A stretch of 64,000 nt of DNA from AC-32 sp963754265 (GCA_963754265.1 CAVWFB010000007.1:62001-126000); one strand, 5' to 3'. Positions 34,763-43,645 are shown, numbered from the stretch's first letter. Numbers and translations: made by a program. Notes: generated by a model not told the origin, from the sequence alone.

Positions 34763-35752
34763 ATGGGCCAGGATAGGAAACGTCTCAAGGTGTTGTTCTG
34801 CGCGTTCTTGTGCGTGCTAGGGGCCGCAGGGCCCGCAAGCGCGTCCAAGATCATCGCAGGCAACGCGTACCGGATTCAGCTCGCCGTCGACAGTCGCGGA
34901 CAGGCGCTCGTCACCTACCGCGACAACGGCCGGGTGAGGCGTCTGCTCGCCTGGGGCGCGATCGACGCGCGGGTCCGGCCGGCCTCGCCGAGCGGCCTGC
35001 AGCAGGTCAAGTTCCAGCTCGACTACGCCGGCGGCTGGGGCAAGTACCGCCGCGCGATCTGGAAGACCTTCAGCAACGCGTGCCGTCCCTACGACGGCCC
35101 GGCGCTGGCGTGGTTCGTGACCGGCTGCAAGGCGCCCGACGGGTCGTACTGGGCGCTGCAGAGCTGGCAGACCCGGCTCCCGAATCTCGGCTTCGCCCCC
35201 TGGTTGCCGCTGCAGGGACAATGGTGGCTGCACCTCTCACACTGGCGCGGGCCGCTCGCCCAGCTCGAGGTCTACGCCGACTGGCTCTCCGGCTACCACT
35301 ACCAGGAGGTGTTCGGGCGCTACACGTATCTCGGCGCCGGGGTCCGCGGCTTCGGCACGACCACCGCAGGCGCCCCGACCGACGGCTACGGGCGCATCGT
35401 CTACATCGACACGCACAACTCGGTGTACGGCGCAGGCTGGCGGCGCGAGTCGGCGATCGTGTCACACGGCGCAGCCGGTGTGTTCTGTCACGGCTTCGTG
35501 CCGATGAACCCCTACGCCGGGGGTTACTACGCCCACCCGCCGAACACGCCCAACCAGAAGCGCGGGCCCGGCGTCGGCGACCTGTACCGCATCACCGTCA
35601 CCGGGCCGGGCGTCACGCCGGACTTGCTGTGGCAGGGCCCCGCGCTGCACAAGTACAACCCGCGCAATTCCGCCGACGTGCGGCTGGAGCGGGCGATGAA
35701 CGCGAAGCTGGACTCGATTCGCGGCGGCGATCGCAAGTGCGCCGCTCATTGA
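34763..35752 (+). CDS. Secreted Trp/Tyr-rich protein, second of a tandem pair
   Basis: The ATG at 34763 opens a 329-residue precursor with a signal peptide (LKVLFCAFLCVLGAAGPASA). The mature part aligns along its whole length with the 33727 gene: FQLDYAGGWGKYRRAIWKTF, WWLHLSHWRGPLAQLEVYADW, VGVRGFGTT-like AGVRGFGTT, NTPNQKRGPG and DSIRGGDRKC at the end. Matching Cys positions suggest conserved disulfides. It likely has the same extracellular role. It has its own -35/-10 in the gap between the genes. The next gene, a flavin reductase, starts 19 bp downstream and is probably unrelated in function. Confidence 0.85.
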   Translation: MGQDRKRLKVLFCAFLCVLGAAGPASASKIIAGNAYRIQLAVDSRGQALVTYRDNGRVRRLLAWGAIDARVRPASPSGLQQVKFQLDYAGGWGKYRRAIWKTFSNACRPYDGPALAWFVTGCKAPDGSYWALQSWQTRLPNLGFAPWLPLQGQWWLHLSHWRGPLAQLEVYADWLSGYHYQEVFGRYTYLGAGVRGFGTTTAGAPTDGYGRIVYIDTHNSVYGAGWRRESAIVSHGAAGVFCHGFVPMNPYAGGYYAHPPNTPNQKRGPGVGDLYRITVTGPGVTPDLLWQGPALHKYNPRNSADVRLERAMNAKLDSIRGGDRKCAAH

Positions 35753-35770
35753 CGCTCGTATGATCGCCCG

Positions 35771-36241
35771 GTGGTCAGCGGCGACGAGCTTCGCGCGGTC
35801 ATGGGCCGATTTCCGGCCGGCGTCGCCGTCGTCACCGTCGATCTCGACGGCGAGCGCGTCGGGCTGACCGTCGCGTCGCTCGTCTCGCTTTCGCTCGATC
35901 CGGCGCTCGTCGGCGTGGCGGTCCGCCGAGACGCCGCGCTCCATGAGCTCCTGCGCGGCTCCGACGAGTTCGCCGTGAGCATGCTGGCCGAGGGCCAGGA
36001 GTCGCTGGCGCAGCACTTCGCGCGCGGCGTCCCGCCGATCGCGCTCTGGGAGCGGATCCCCCTCCGCGACGTGGACGGGCCGCCTCAGCTCGACGAGGCG
36101 GTCGGCTGGCTGCGCTGCCGCACTACGGACCAGCATCCCACCGGCGACCACACGTTCTTCGTCGGCGAGGTCGAGAGCGCCGAGCCCGGGCCCGGAACAC
36201 GGCCGCTCGTCTTCCACGGCCAGAGCTACCTCGCCCTGTGA
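35771..36241 (+). CDS. Flavin reductase-like FMN-binding protein
   Basis: The 156-residue protein starts at GTG 35771 and fits the flavin-reductase-like fold: LRAVMGRFPAGVAVVTVD at the N-terminus, GLTVASLVSLSLDPALVGVAV, FAVSMLAEGQESLAQHFA and a TGDHTFFVGEVESAE segment. These proteins bind FMN and supply reduced flavin to oxygenases or act as flavin-dependent oxidoreductases. No oxygenase is adjacent. Its stop overlaps the next gene's GTG (GTGA), so it is coupled to the HAD phosphatase. Confidence 0.9.
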   Translation: MVSGDELRAVMGRFPAGVAVVTVDLDGERVGLTVASLVSLSLDPALVGVAVRRDAALHELLRGSDEFAVSMLAEGQESLAQHFARGVPPIALWERIPLRDVDGPPQLDEAVGWLRCRTTDQHPTGDHTFFVGEVESAEPGPGTRPLVFHGQSYLAL

Positions 36242-36885
36242 TCGAAGCCGTCGTCTTCGACCTCGACGGCCTCCTCCTCGACTCCGAGCAGCTCTGGGAC
36301 GAGGCCCGCGAGCAGCTCGCGCGAGAACGCGGCGGCCGCTGGCACGAGAACGCCCAGCGGGACATGATGGGCATGAGCTCGCTCGAGTGGTCGCGCTACA
36401 TGCACGAGGTGATCGGGCTCCCGGAGCCGCCCGAGGAGATCAACCGCGAGGTCGTCCTGCGAATGGCCCGGCTCTATCGCGAGCGCCTGCCGGTCGTGCC
36501 GGGCGCGCGGGAGGCGGTCGAGCGCCTCGCCGCCCGCTGGCCGCTGGGCCTGGCCTCGTCCTCCAACCGCGAGCTGATCGACCTCGCGCTCGAGCTGATG
36601 GGCATCGCGGAGCGCTTCAAGGCCACCGTCTCGTCGGAGGAGGTCGCCCGAGGCAAGCCGGCACCCGACGTCTACCTGGAGGCGGCGCGGCGGCTCGGAG
36701 TCGACCCCGAGCGGGCTGCCGCGGTCGAGGACTCCGAGAACGGGATCCTCGCGGCCAAGGCGGCCGGGATGCGCGCGATCGCGATCCCGAACCGCCACTT
36801 CCCTCCGGGAGAGGCGGCGCTGTCGCGGGCCGACGTGGTGCTGCACTCGCTGGCCGACTTGACCCCGGAGGTCGTCGAGCCTTAG
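36238..36885 (+). CDS. HAD-superfamily phosphatase, beta-phosphoglucomutase-like
   Basis: The 215-residue protein has HAD motif I (VVFDLDGLLLDSE, nucleophile Asp near residue 8), motif II (LGLASSSNRELI), a Lys region (ARGKPAPDVYLEAARRLG) and motif IV (AVEDSENGILAAKAAGM). The helical cap lies between I and II, as in subclass IA beta-phosphoglucomutase or phosphoglycolate phosphatase relatives. The substrate is unclear. It is translationally coupled to the flavin reductase and ends four bases into the convergent fabF gene's 3' end. Confidence 0.92.
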   Translation: MIEAVVFDLDGLLLDSEQLWDEAREQLARERGGRWHENAQRDMMGMSSLEWSRYMHEVIGLPEPPEEINREVVLRMARLYRERLPVVPGAREAVERLAARWPLGLASSSNRELIDLALELMGIAERFKATVSSEEVARGKPAPDVYLEAARRLGVDPERAAAVEDSENGILAAKAAGMRAIAIPNRHFPPGEAALSRADVVLHSLADLTPEVVEP

Positions 36886-38114
36886 TCGGAGGCGCGGCCG
36901 ACGAGCACGCAGGCGTTGTGGCCACCGAGGCCCATCGCGTTCGAGAGCGCCACATCCACTTCAGCTTCCCGCGACTCGTTCGGCACGTAGTCGAGGTCGC
37001 AGGCCGGATCGGGGTTCTCGTAGTTGATCGTCGGCGGGAGAACTCTCTCGTGCACGGCGAGCACGCACATCATCGCCTCGATCGCCCCCGCCGCCCCGAA
37101 GCAATGGCCCATGACCGACTTCGTCGAGGAGACCGCGAGCTCGTAGGCGTGATCGCCGAAGACGTCCTTGATCGCCTTCGTCTCGGCGGCGTCCCCGAGC
37201 GGCGTGGAGGTGCCATGAGCGTTGATGTAGCCAACCCGCCGCGGCTCGACCCCGGCCCGCTCCAGGGCTGTTCGCATCATGTCCCCAACGCCGATCGCCT
37301 CGGGCTCCGGTGCGGCCATGTGGTAGGCGTCGTTGGAGGTGCCGTAGCCGAGCACCTCGGCGTAGATCGTCGCGCCTCGCGCGCGCGCGCCCTCGAGCTC
37401 CTCGAGCACGAGCACGCAGGCGCCCTCCCCCATCACGAAGCCGGCCCTCGTCGCGTCGAACGGCCGCGAGGCCCGCGGCGGGTGCTCGTCCTCGGCCGCA
37501 AGCCCTCTCATCGCCGTGAAGCCGGCGAGGATCAGCGGATGGATGCAAGCCTCGGTGCCGCCGGCGAGGATGGCGTCGGCGTCGCCGCGGCGGATGATCT
37601 CGGCTCCCTCGCCGACGGCGTGCGAGCCGGTCGCGCACGCCGAGACCGGCGCGTAGTTGGGCCCGCGGATCCCGAGTGAGATCGCGAGCTGACCGCTCGC
37701 CGAGTCCACGAGCACGCTGGGGATGAAGTACGGCGAGATGCGGTCGGCCCCGCGGTCGCGCAACGTGTCCGCCTGCTCGACGATCCCGATCAGCCCGCCG
37801 ATTGCCGAGCCGAACACGATCCCGACCCTCATCGGGTCGAACCCGTTCAGACCGGAGTCCGCGACTGCTTCCTTGGCGGCACCCAGCGCCAGCACGACGT
37901 TGCGGTCGAAGCGCCGCAGCTCCTTGGGCGACGCGAGCCCCGTCGCGTCGAAGTCCTTGACCTCGGCGGCCACTCGTACCGGCAGGCCGTCCGCGTCGAA
38001 GGCTTGGATCCAGTCGACCCCGCTCTCCCCGGCGACTGCGGCTCGCCAGGTCTCCGGGGCCGTGTTCCCAACCGGCGTGATGGCTCCAAGCCCGGTGACC
38101 GCGACGCGTCGCAC
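36882..38114 (-). CDS. fabF: 3-oxoacyl-ACP synthase II
   Basis: The 410-residue enzyme carries the condensing-enzyme triad: Cys160 (VSACATGSHA), His300 (INAHGTSTPLGD) and His337 (KSVMGHCFG). N-terminal TGLGAITPVG and the C-terminal NAMGLGGHNACVL are typical of FabF. It elongates acyl-ACP with malonyl-ACP in fatty-acid synthesis; a polyketide role is possible but no other PKS genes are near. No acyl-carrier or other fab gene adjoins it. It lies 24 bp downstream of the RCC1-repeat gene on the same strand and overlaps the convergent HAD gene by four bases. Confidence 0.95.
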   Translation of the reverse strand: MRRVAVTGLGAITPVGNTAPETWRAAVAGESGVDWIQAFDADGLPVRVAAEVKDFDATGLASPKELRRFDRNVVLALGAAKEAVADSGLNGFDPMRVGIVFGSAIGGLIGIVEQADTLRDRGADRISPYFIPSVLVDSASGQLAISLGIRGPNYAPVSACATGSHAVGEGAEIIRRGDADAILAGGTEACIHPLILAGFTAMRGLAAEDEHPPRASRPFDATRAGFVMGEGACVLVLEELEGARARGATIYAEVLGYGTSNDAYHMAAPEPEAIGVGDMMRTALERAGVEPRRVGYINAHGTSTPLGDAAETKAIKDVFGDHAYELAVSSTKSVMGHCFGAAGAIEAMMCVLAVHERVLPPTINYENPDPACDLDYVPNESREAEVDVALSNAMGLGGHNACVLVGRASD

Positions 38115-38138
38115 GGGAGGAGCTTAGAGCGGAGCCGC

Positions 38139-39470
38139 CTAGTGACCGCGGCTTACGGTCAAGCCGACCCTCGCACCCTTCAGCAGACGGGTTCCCGGCC
38201 GAGGGGTCACGGCGAGGACGGTGTCCCGCTTCTTCCGTGACGCGACTCGCCTGAGCGTGCCAACCCGGCAATGGGCGCGCACCATCACCGTCCTCGCCGC
38301 CGTCAAGGTCTTTCCGAGCACGGCCGGCACCGTGCAGACAACCGCGCCGAAGCCGACCACCGCGACACGGGTGCGACGCTGCTTCTTCGTCCCGTCGCCG
38401 AGCTGGCCGTGCCCGTTCTGGCCCATGCAGTAGACGTGGCCCCCGTTCATGAGCGCGCAGGTGTGGCTCCCGCCGGCGGCGATCGCGGCGACCCCGCGGG
38501 CGAGCCGCGAGACCTTCGCCGGCAATCGACGATCGGCCTTCTTGCCGTCGCCGAGCTGCCCCGAGCCGTTGTCACCCCAGCAGCGGACTCCGCCTGCCCG
38601 CATGAGGGCGCAGGTGTGGTTCCGGCCGGCGGCGACCGCGGCCACGCCGCGCGCGAGCTCTGAAAGGGCGGTCGGGCGGGTGCGCGTCTTCGTCGTCCCG
38701 TCGCCGAGCTGCCCGGCGAGGTTTCGCCCCCAGCACCTGACCGCCCCCCGACGCGTGAGCGCGCAGGTGTGCTGACCGCCCGCGGCGATCGCCGTCACAC
38801 CGCTCGTGAGCCCGGAGACGGGAGCGGGAACGGCGCGGTTCGCGTTCGTGCCGTCGCCCAGCTGGCCGTAGTCGTTCTCGCCCCAGCACTTGACCGCGCC
38901 CGCGGTCGTGAGAGCGCACGTGTGGCCCCCGCCGGCGGTGACGGCAATCACGCCGCCCGAGAGGCCCGAGACGGCTACCGGAGAGGCGCGCCGGATCTTC
39001 GTCCCGTCGCCGAGCTGCCCGTACCGGTTGTCGCCCCAGCATTCGACGGCTCCCGCGCTCGTGAGCCCACAGGCGTGGGCTCCGCCCGCCGCGATTGCCG
39101 CAACGCCGCTCGCGACGACGTGCGGGCTCTGGCCCTCGCCCCAGCACTCGACCTCACCGCCATTCGTCCGGGCACAGGTGAACGAGCCGCCGGCTGCGAC
39201 CGCGCTCACGGCGGGAAGCACGCCGACCACGACCGGGAGCGTCCGATCCGCCTTCGTCCCGTCGCCGACCTGGCCGGCCGCGTTCGAGCCCCAGCAGTCG
39301 AGCAAGCCGCGCCTCGCCAGCACGCAGGTGTGCGAGCCGCCGGCGGAGATCGCGTGCGCTCTCGCCTCCGGAGGCACGGCGCCGGAGCCCGAGGCCGCGC
39401 CGGAACCTGCGCACACCAGGAGAGCCGACGCTCCGAGAACGCACAGCAGCCGCTGAGTCCGACCCGCCAC
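38139..39470 (-). CDS. Secreted RCC1-repeat beta-propeller with C-terminal PASTA-like domain
   Basis: The GTG start at 39470 gives a 443-residue precursor with a hydrophobic signal (LLCVLGASALLVCAGSGAA). About seven RCC1 repeats follow, each with phrases like AAGGSHTCAL, VRCWGDNGSGQLGDG and VSGLTSGV. The C-terminal 70 residues (VCTVPAVLGKTLTAARTVM ... GTRLLKGARVGLTVSRG) look like a PASTA domain, a peptidoglycan/beta-lactam-binding fold. A cell-wall-anchored propeller is the simplest reading. The frame is open upstream of 39470, but that part overlaps the divergent ligase gene. The ligase start at 39553 is divergent, and fabF lies 24 bp downstream. Confidence 0.87.
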   Translation of the reverse strand: MAGRTQRLLCVLGASALLVCAGSGAASGSGAVPPEARAHAISAGGSHTCVLARRGLLDCWGSNAAGQVGDGTKADRTLPVVVGVLPAVSAVAAGGSFTCARTNGGEVECWGEGQSPHVVASGVAAIAAGGAHACGLTSAGAVECWGDNRYGQLGDGTKIRRASPVAVSGLSGGVIAVTAGGGHTCALTTAGAVKCWGENDYGQLGDGTNANRAVPAPVSGLTSGVTAIAAGGQHTCALTRRGAVRCWGRNLAGQLGDGTTKTRTRPTALSELARGVAAVAAGRNHTCALMRAGGVRCWGDNGSGQLGDGKKADRRLPAKVSRLARGVAAIAAGGSHTCALMNGGHVYCMGQNGHGQLGDGTKKQRRTRVAVVGFGAVVCTVPAVLGKTLTAARTVMVRAHCRVGTLRRVASRKKRDTVLAVTPRPGTRLLKGARVGLTVSRGH

Positions 39471-39552
39471 CTCGAGGATGCGTTTCTGGACGCGGAGGCG
39501 ATGACCTTCTCGAAGCCTCGAGCTCGCCCTCGGAGATAGCGTTGTCGCAGCC

Positions 39553-40575
39553 ATGCCGCCGCGCAAGCTCCCGTTCCCGCCCATGGAGGCCGAGCTCGTC
39601 GACGAGCTGCCGACCGGCGACTGGCAGTACGAGCCGAAGTGGGACGGCTTCCGCGGCATCCTCGAGAATATCGGCGGCGGCTTGAGACTCTGGAGCCGAA
39701 ACGGGCGACCCCTTTTGCGGTACTTCCCGGAGCTCGAGGAGACCGGCGCCCTCCTGCCCGAGGAGTCCGCCCTCGACGGAGAGATCATCATCGCCCAGAA
39801 AGGGCGCCTCGAGTTCGACCTGCTGCAGCTGCGACTCCATCCCGCCGAGAGCCGGATCCGGAAGCTCTCGGGTGAGATCCCGGCCGAGTTCGTGGCCTTC
39901 GACGTCCTGCTCTGGAAGGGCGAGCCGCTGCACAAGCTCCCGCTCCAGAAGCGCAGACGCGAGCTGGAGCGCAAGGCCAAGCGCTTCCGGCTCTCCCCGG
40001 CCGAGCGCGACCCCAAGCAGGCGGAGCGATGGCTCGATCGCCTCGACCAGGCGGGGCTCGACGGTGTCGTGGCCAAGCGGCTCGAGTCGCCGTACCTGGC
40101 CGGGTCGCGCGACGGCGTGGTCAAGGTGAAGCCGTACCGCACCGCCGACTGCGTGATCGTCGGCTTCCGTTGGAGCGAGAAGGCGGACGGTCGCATCTCG
40201 ACGCTCCTGCTCGGCCTCTACGGCGACGACGGCGAGCTCGACTTCGTCGGCCACTGCTCGGGCTTCCCGGCACCGGTGCGCCGTCAGCTCGAGGACGAGC
40301 TGCCGAAACTGAAGGCCCCCGGCCACCTGAGCGACAAGCGCATCCCCGGCGGCCAGAGCCGCTGGTCGCGGGGGAAGGAGCTGGACTGGAACCCCGTCAA
40401 ACCGGAGATCGTCTGCGAGGTCCGCTACGACAAGCTCGAGGGGAACCGCTTCCGGCACGGCACCCGCTTCCTGCGCTTTCGGCCCGACAAGGAGCCCGCG
40501 GAGTGCACCTGGGAGCAGGTGCGCGGGAAACGGCGGCGAGGCGACCCGACCGTCGAGAGCCTGCTCGCCCGGTAA
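39553..40575 (+). CDS. ATP-dependent DNA ligase, LigC-like
   Basis: The 340-residue enzyme has the adenylation motif EPKWDGFR (Lys29). It also has nucleotidyltransferase motifs SRNGRPL, ALDGEIII, VAFDVLLWKG, DGVVAKRLESPY and GVVKVKPYRTADCV, then an OB-fold domain (about 210-330). The length and lack of phosphoesterase or polymerase domains match stand-alone LigC rather than full LigD. It would seal nicks in a non-homologous end-joining or base-excision process with ATP. A LigD-polymerase/primase-like gene lies 1 kb further on the opposite strand. No Ku gene is visible in this window. Confidence 0.92.
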   Translation: MPPRKLPFPPMEAELVDELPTGDWQYEPKWDGFRGILENIGGGLRLWSRNGRPLLRYFPELEETGALLPEESALDGEIIIAQKGRLEFDLLQLRLHPAESRIRKLSGEIPAEFVAFDVLLWKGEPLHKLPLQKRRRELERKAKRFRLSPAERDPKQAERWLDRLDQAGLDGVVAKRLESPYLAGSRDGVVKVKPYRTADCVIVGFRWSEKADGRISTLLLGLYGDDGELDFVGHCSGFPAPVRRQLEDELPKLKAPGHLSDKRIPGGQSRWSRGKELDWNPVKPEIVCEVRYDKLEGNRFRHGTRFLRFRPDKEPAECTWEQVRGKRRRGDPTVESLLAR

Positions 40576-40638
40576 CGGACCTCGGCGGACCTCCCAGGCG
40601 TACTCACGGCACGGGGTCCGTGCCGAAGGGAGGACGTC

Positions 40639-41634
40639 ATGTCAGGTCGAGTCGCCGTGTTCCTCGCAGTGGGCGCCGCCGCGCTGGTGGCCACTGCCAG
40701 CGCCGGAGCCGACGGGTTACCGGTGCTCAGCGTCGACGCAGGACCGACCGGAGTCACCGTGCCGACCGGGACGGCCCGCTACGTCACGATTCCAGCAGGT
40801 CACAGCACGGTGGTCGCTCGCGTCCGGCGAGACGGCGGTCGCATCATCCGGTCGAGACTGCTTCCGGGAACGTTCACGATCCCGGCCGTGGCCTACGACG
40901 GCTCCGCCGGCGGGCTCTCCGCCGATGGACGCACGCTCGTCCTGATCACGCCGCGCACCGGCTTCCCCCGCGCGCGGACGGCCCTGCTCGTCCTGGGCGC
41001 CCGCGGACTGGTTCCCAGGGCGACCATCCGGCTCCAGGGGGACTTCAGCTTCGACGCGATCTCGCCCCAGGGCCGCCTGCTCTATCTGATCCAGTACAAC
41101 CACCCGAACGATCCCACGCGCTACCTCGTCCGCGCCTACGACCTCCGGCGCGGCCGCCTGCTCCAGGCGCCCGTGGTCGATCCAAAGGAGCGGGGCGAGA
41201 AGATGCGCGGAAACCCGCTCTCGCGCGCGGTCAGCCCGGACGGCCGCTGGGCCTACACGCTCTACGACGGCGCCGGCGGGACGCCGTTCGTCCACGCACT
41301 GGATACGAGCGGACGCACGGCGCGCTGCATCGACCTGGACGCGCTCGCCGGCAGCCAGTACCTCTGGCGGCTCCGAATCGGCGTGAGCCGAGACGGCGGC
41401 ACGTTGGCGATCCGCGACGGCAAGGAGCCGGAGCTGCTCGTGGACACAAGGACATTCACGCCTCGTGAGCCGGACGCTGCTCAGGTCCAGCCGAGCGCCG
41501 ATTCCGGCATTGGCTGGCCCCTCCCAGCCCTGGCTGCAGTCGGCGTCCTCGTCGCCGCCGTAGCGCTGCTCAGCGTTGGCGTCCGGAGACGCGCTGGTCG
41601 CTCTCCCAGCGCCTGGCGCGGGCGCTCCGTTTGA
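40639..41634 (+). CDS. Exported beta-propeller-like protein with C-terminal membrane anchor
   Basis: The ATG at 40639 follows GGGAGGA. The 331-residue product has a signal peptide (AVFLAVGAAALVATASAGA) and repeated beta-rich blocks with SADGRTLVL, ISPQGRLLYL, VSPDGRWAYTLYDG and VSRDGGTLAIRDG. These resemble the blades of a WD40/TolB-like propeller. A C-terminal helix (PLPALAAVGVLVAAVALLSVG) and a basic tail would anchor it outside the membrane. No enzyme motif is seen. It overlaps the convergent primase gene by 65 bp. Confidence 0.8.
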   Translation: MSGRVAVFLAVGAAALVATASAGADGLPVLSVDAGPTGVTVPTGTARYVTIPAGHSTVVARVRRDGGRIIRSRLLPGTFTIPAVAYDGSAGGLSADGRTLVLITPRTGFPRARTALLVLGARGLVPRATIRLQGDFSFDAISPQGRLLYLIQYNHPNDPTRYLVRAYDLRRGRLLQAPVVDPKERGEKMRGNPLSRAVSPDGRWAYTLYDGAGGTPFVHALDTSGRTARCIDLDALAGSQYLWRLRIGVSRDGGTLAIRDGKEPELLVDTRTFTPREPDAAQVQPSADSGIGWPLPALAAVGVLVAAVALLSVGVRRRAGRSPSAWRGRSV

Positions 41635-42547
41635 CCTCCACGATCGCGGGGTCGCCGGGCGGAAGCTCGAGCTGCTCGAAGCGCGGCAGGAGGCTGACCT
41701 TGCGCCGCCACATCCCGGCGGTCAGGTCGCCGACCTTCTCGACCCGCTTGCGCATCGTCTGGAGCGTGAATCTCGCCGGATCCGAGCGCGGCACCTCCTT
41801 CCAGGCCAGCGGCGCCGAGGCGCGCGCGTCGGGGGTAGGGCGAATCGAGTAGGCCGAGGCGATCGTGCGGTCGCGCGCGTTCTGGCCGAAGTCGACGAAG
41901 ACGCCGCGCCGATCCGCCACGCGCCAGGTCGTCGTGGCGACGTCCTGGTCGCCGATGCGCCGCTCGACCTCCTCGGCGAGCGCCTTCGCGAACCGGCGCA
42001 CCTCCGGGTACGGGAGCTCGGGCCTGATCGGCGCGAGGATGTGCATCCCGGTCGCGCCCGAGGTCTTCGGGTACGAGGCAACGCCGAGCTCGTCCATCAC
42101 CTCCTTGACCACCATCGCGATCTCGCGGACGTACTCCCAGGGGTTGCCCTCGCTCGGGTCGAGGTCGATCAGGAGGTAGTCGGGCCGCTCGATGTCGTCG
42201 ACCCGCGAGTGCCAGGTGTGCAGCTCGATGCAGCCGAGGTTGACCACCCACGCGAGCGCGGCCGCGTTGTCGACGACCGCGAAAACGGTGGAGTGCCCGC
42301 TCGGGAACTGGACGAACTGCTCGCCGACGAAGTCGGGATGCGGGGGCACGCGCTTCTGGTGGAAGAAGTCGCCCTCGACCCCGTGCGGGAAGCGCTTCAT
42401 ATGGAACGGCCGGCGACGGATGTGGTTCAGGGCGCAGTCGGCGACGGCGACGTAGTAGGAGACCAGGTCGCCCTTCGTCAACCCGGGCTCGGGGAAGAAC
42501 ACCTTGTCCGGGTTCGTGATCGCGACCTCGTACCTGCCGATCCGCAT
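41570..42547 (-). CDS. LigD-polymerase-type primase/polymerase (PrimC-like)
   Basis: The ATG at 42547 gives 325 residues. The AEP-type LigD polymerase signature is visible: ITNPDKVFFPEPGLTKGDL, FPHGVEGDFFHQKRVP, an Asp-Leu-Asp metal site in YLLIDLDPSEG, SGATGMHILAPI and VFVDFGQNARDRTIASAYS. It is a stand-alone polymerase domain rather than a LigD fusion and would fill short gaps in end-joining or repair with ribonucleotides. The DNA ligase at 39553 is a natural partner. Its 3' end overlaps the convergent propeller gene by 65 bp, which is unusual but has no frame break. Confidence 0.9.
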   Translation of the reverse strand: MRIGRYEVAITNPDKVFFPEPGLTKGDLVSYYVAVADCALNHIRRRPFHMKRFPHGVEGDFFHQKRVPPHPDFVGEQFVQFPSGHSTVFAVVDNAAALAWVVNLGCIELHTWHSRVDDIERPDYLLIDLDPSEGNPWEYVREIAMVVKEVMDELGVASYPKTSGATGMHILAPIRPELPYPEVRRFAKALAEEVERRIGDQDVATTTWRVADRRGVFVDFGQNARDRTIASAYSIRPTPDARASAPLAWKEVPRSDPARFTLQTMRKRVEKVGDLTAGMWRRKVSLLPRFEQLELPPGDPAIVEVKRSARARRWESDQRVSGRQR

Positions 42548-42598
42548 CACGAGAGTGTGACGAAGCCCAGCGGAAGGAGCTGTCGACGGCGCGGGCGG

Positions 42599-43645
42599 CT
42601 AGCGCGGCCTGACGAGATATGCGACGCGGCCGTTCGCGCCTGCGGCCCAGCACGCGGTCGGGCTCGCGCAGTCGACGGTGTCGAGACTCCCGTCGTCGAA
42701 TCGCTCCCAGGTCGCGCCCGAATCGGTGCTGACGTCACTCCCGGAGGGACCGACTGCGAGCACCGTGTGACCGTCGAGCCACGTCGCGCCCGAGCGATAT
42801 TCGGCGGGCGCAGCGGGAAGCAGGCTCCAGCTTGCGCCTCCGTCGCTCGTCCGCGCGAAGTTGTCCGGCGAGTTGGTCTCGGCCAGGAAGTCTCCCCCAA
42901 CGGCGAGCCCGTGCTGCTGGCCCCGGAAGGCGAGCGCGAAGATCCCAGCCGTCGGCCCGCTGGCAATCGGGGTGGACGCAACCGTCCACGAGGCCCCACC
43001 GTCGTCGGAGCGGAAGACGCGGGCCTCGGCTGCACCGCCCGTGCCGAACCAGGCACGACGTCCGTGGTCGGAGGTGATGCACTGGCCACTCGCCGCGAAG
43101 GCGAACTCCCCCGGAAGCGCTTGCGGCATCTGCGCCCCGGTGACGTGCCAGGTGAGACCGCCGTCGTCGGTAGCGATCACGCGGAAGTGGACGCCGTCCG
43201 GCGGATCCGACAGAGCCAGGCCGCGACGGCTGTCGAAGAAGGTCATGCAGTCGTAGAACGCGGTCGGCTCCTGGTTCACAAACGTGAGGGCCCAGGTCTG
43301 CCCGCCGTTCGAAGTGACGTAGATCCGGAAGTCCGTCGGGTTGTCACCCACCGACATGATCACGGCGTGGTCCGCGTCGAAGGCCTCGATGTCACGGAAC
43401 TGCAGGGCCTGCGTCCCGGGCGGGCCGACCTGCTGCCAGGTCGCACCGCCGTTCGTGGTGCGGAGCACGGTTCCGAGGCTCCCGCTCGCCCACGCAGTCG
43501 TCGAACTGACTGCCGCGAGGCCACGGAGCCGCGCCGTCGACCCCGTCGGCGTGTCCTGCCACGCGTAACCCGGTCTCCCGGCCGAGGCGAACGACACTCC
43601 GACGAGTCCTGACAGCGCCACCAGCAGGAAGATGCGCTTCAGCAC
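42599..43645 (-). CDS. Secreted BNR/YCF48-like beta-propeller protein
   Basis: The 348-residue precursor has a signal peptide (IFLLVALSGLVGVSFASAG). It carries at least four Asp-box-like repeats (TTNGGATWQQV, TSNGGQTWALT, TDDGGLTWHVT, SDDGGASWTVA, TSDGGASWSLL, STDSGATWERF). These are typical of sialidase-like and photosystem-assembly-factor-like propellers; no sialidase catalytic Arg/Tyr/Glu set is seen. Conserved Cys residues near 130-180 and at the end could form disulfides. The function is unclear. It lies downstream of the tRNA-Ser(GGA) and a terminator hairpin on the same strand. Confidence 0.87.
   Translation of the reverse strand: MLKRIFLLVALSGLVGVSFASAGRPGYAWQDTPTGSTARLRGLAAVSSTTAWASGSLGTVLRTTNGGATWQQVGPPGTQALQFRDIEAFDADHAVIMSVGDNPTDFRIYVTSNGGQTWALTFVNQEPTAFYDCMTFFDSRRGLALSDPPDGVHFRVIATDDGGLTWHVTGAQMPQALPGEFAFAASGQCITSDHGRRAWFGTGGAAEARVFRSDDGGASWTVASTPIASGPTAGIFALAFRGQQHGLAVGGDFLAETNSPDNFARTSDGGASWSLLPAAPAEYRSGATWLDGHTVLAVGPSGSDVSTDSGATWERFDDGSLDTVDCASPTACWAAGANGRVAYLVRPR

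Noticed and set aside
32617..34863. 748-residue minus-strand frame opposite the GGDEF/HD-GYP gene
   Set aside because: It is the antisense of two well-supported genes and shows no domain.
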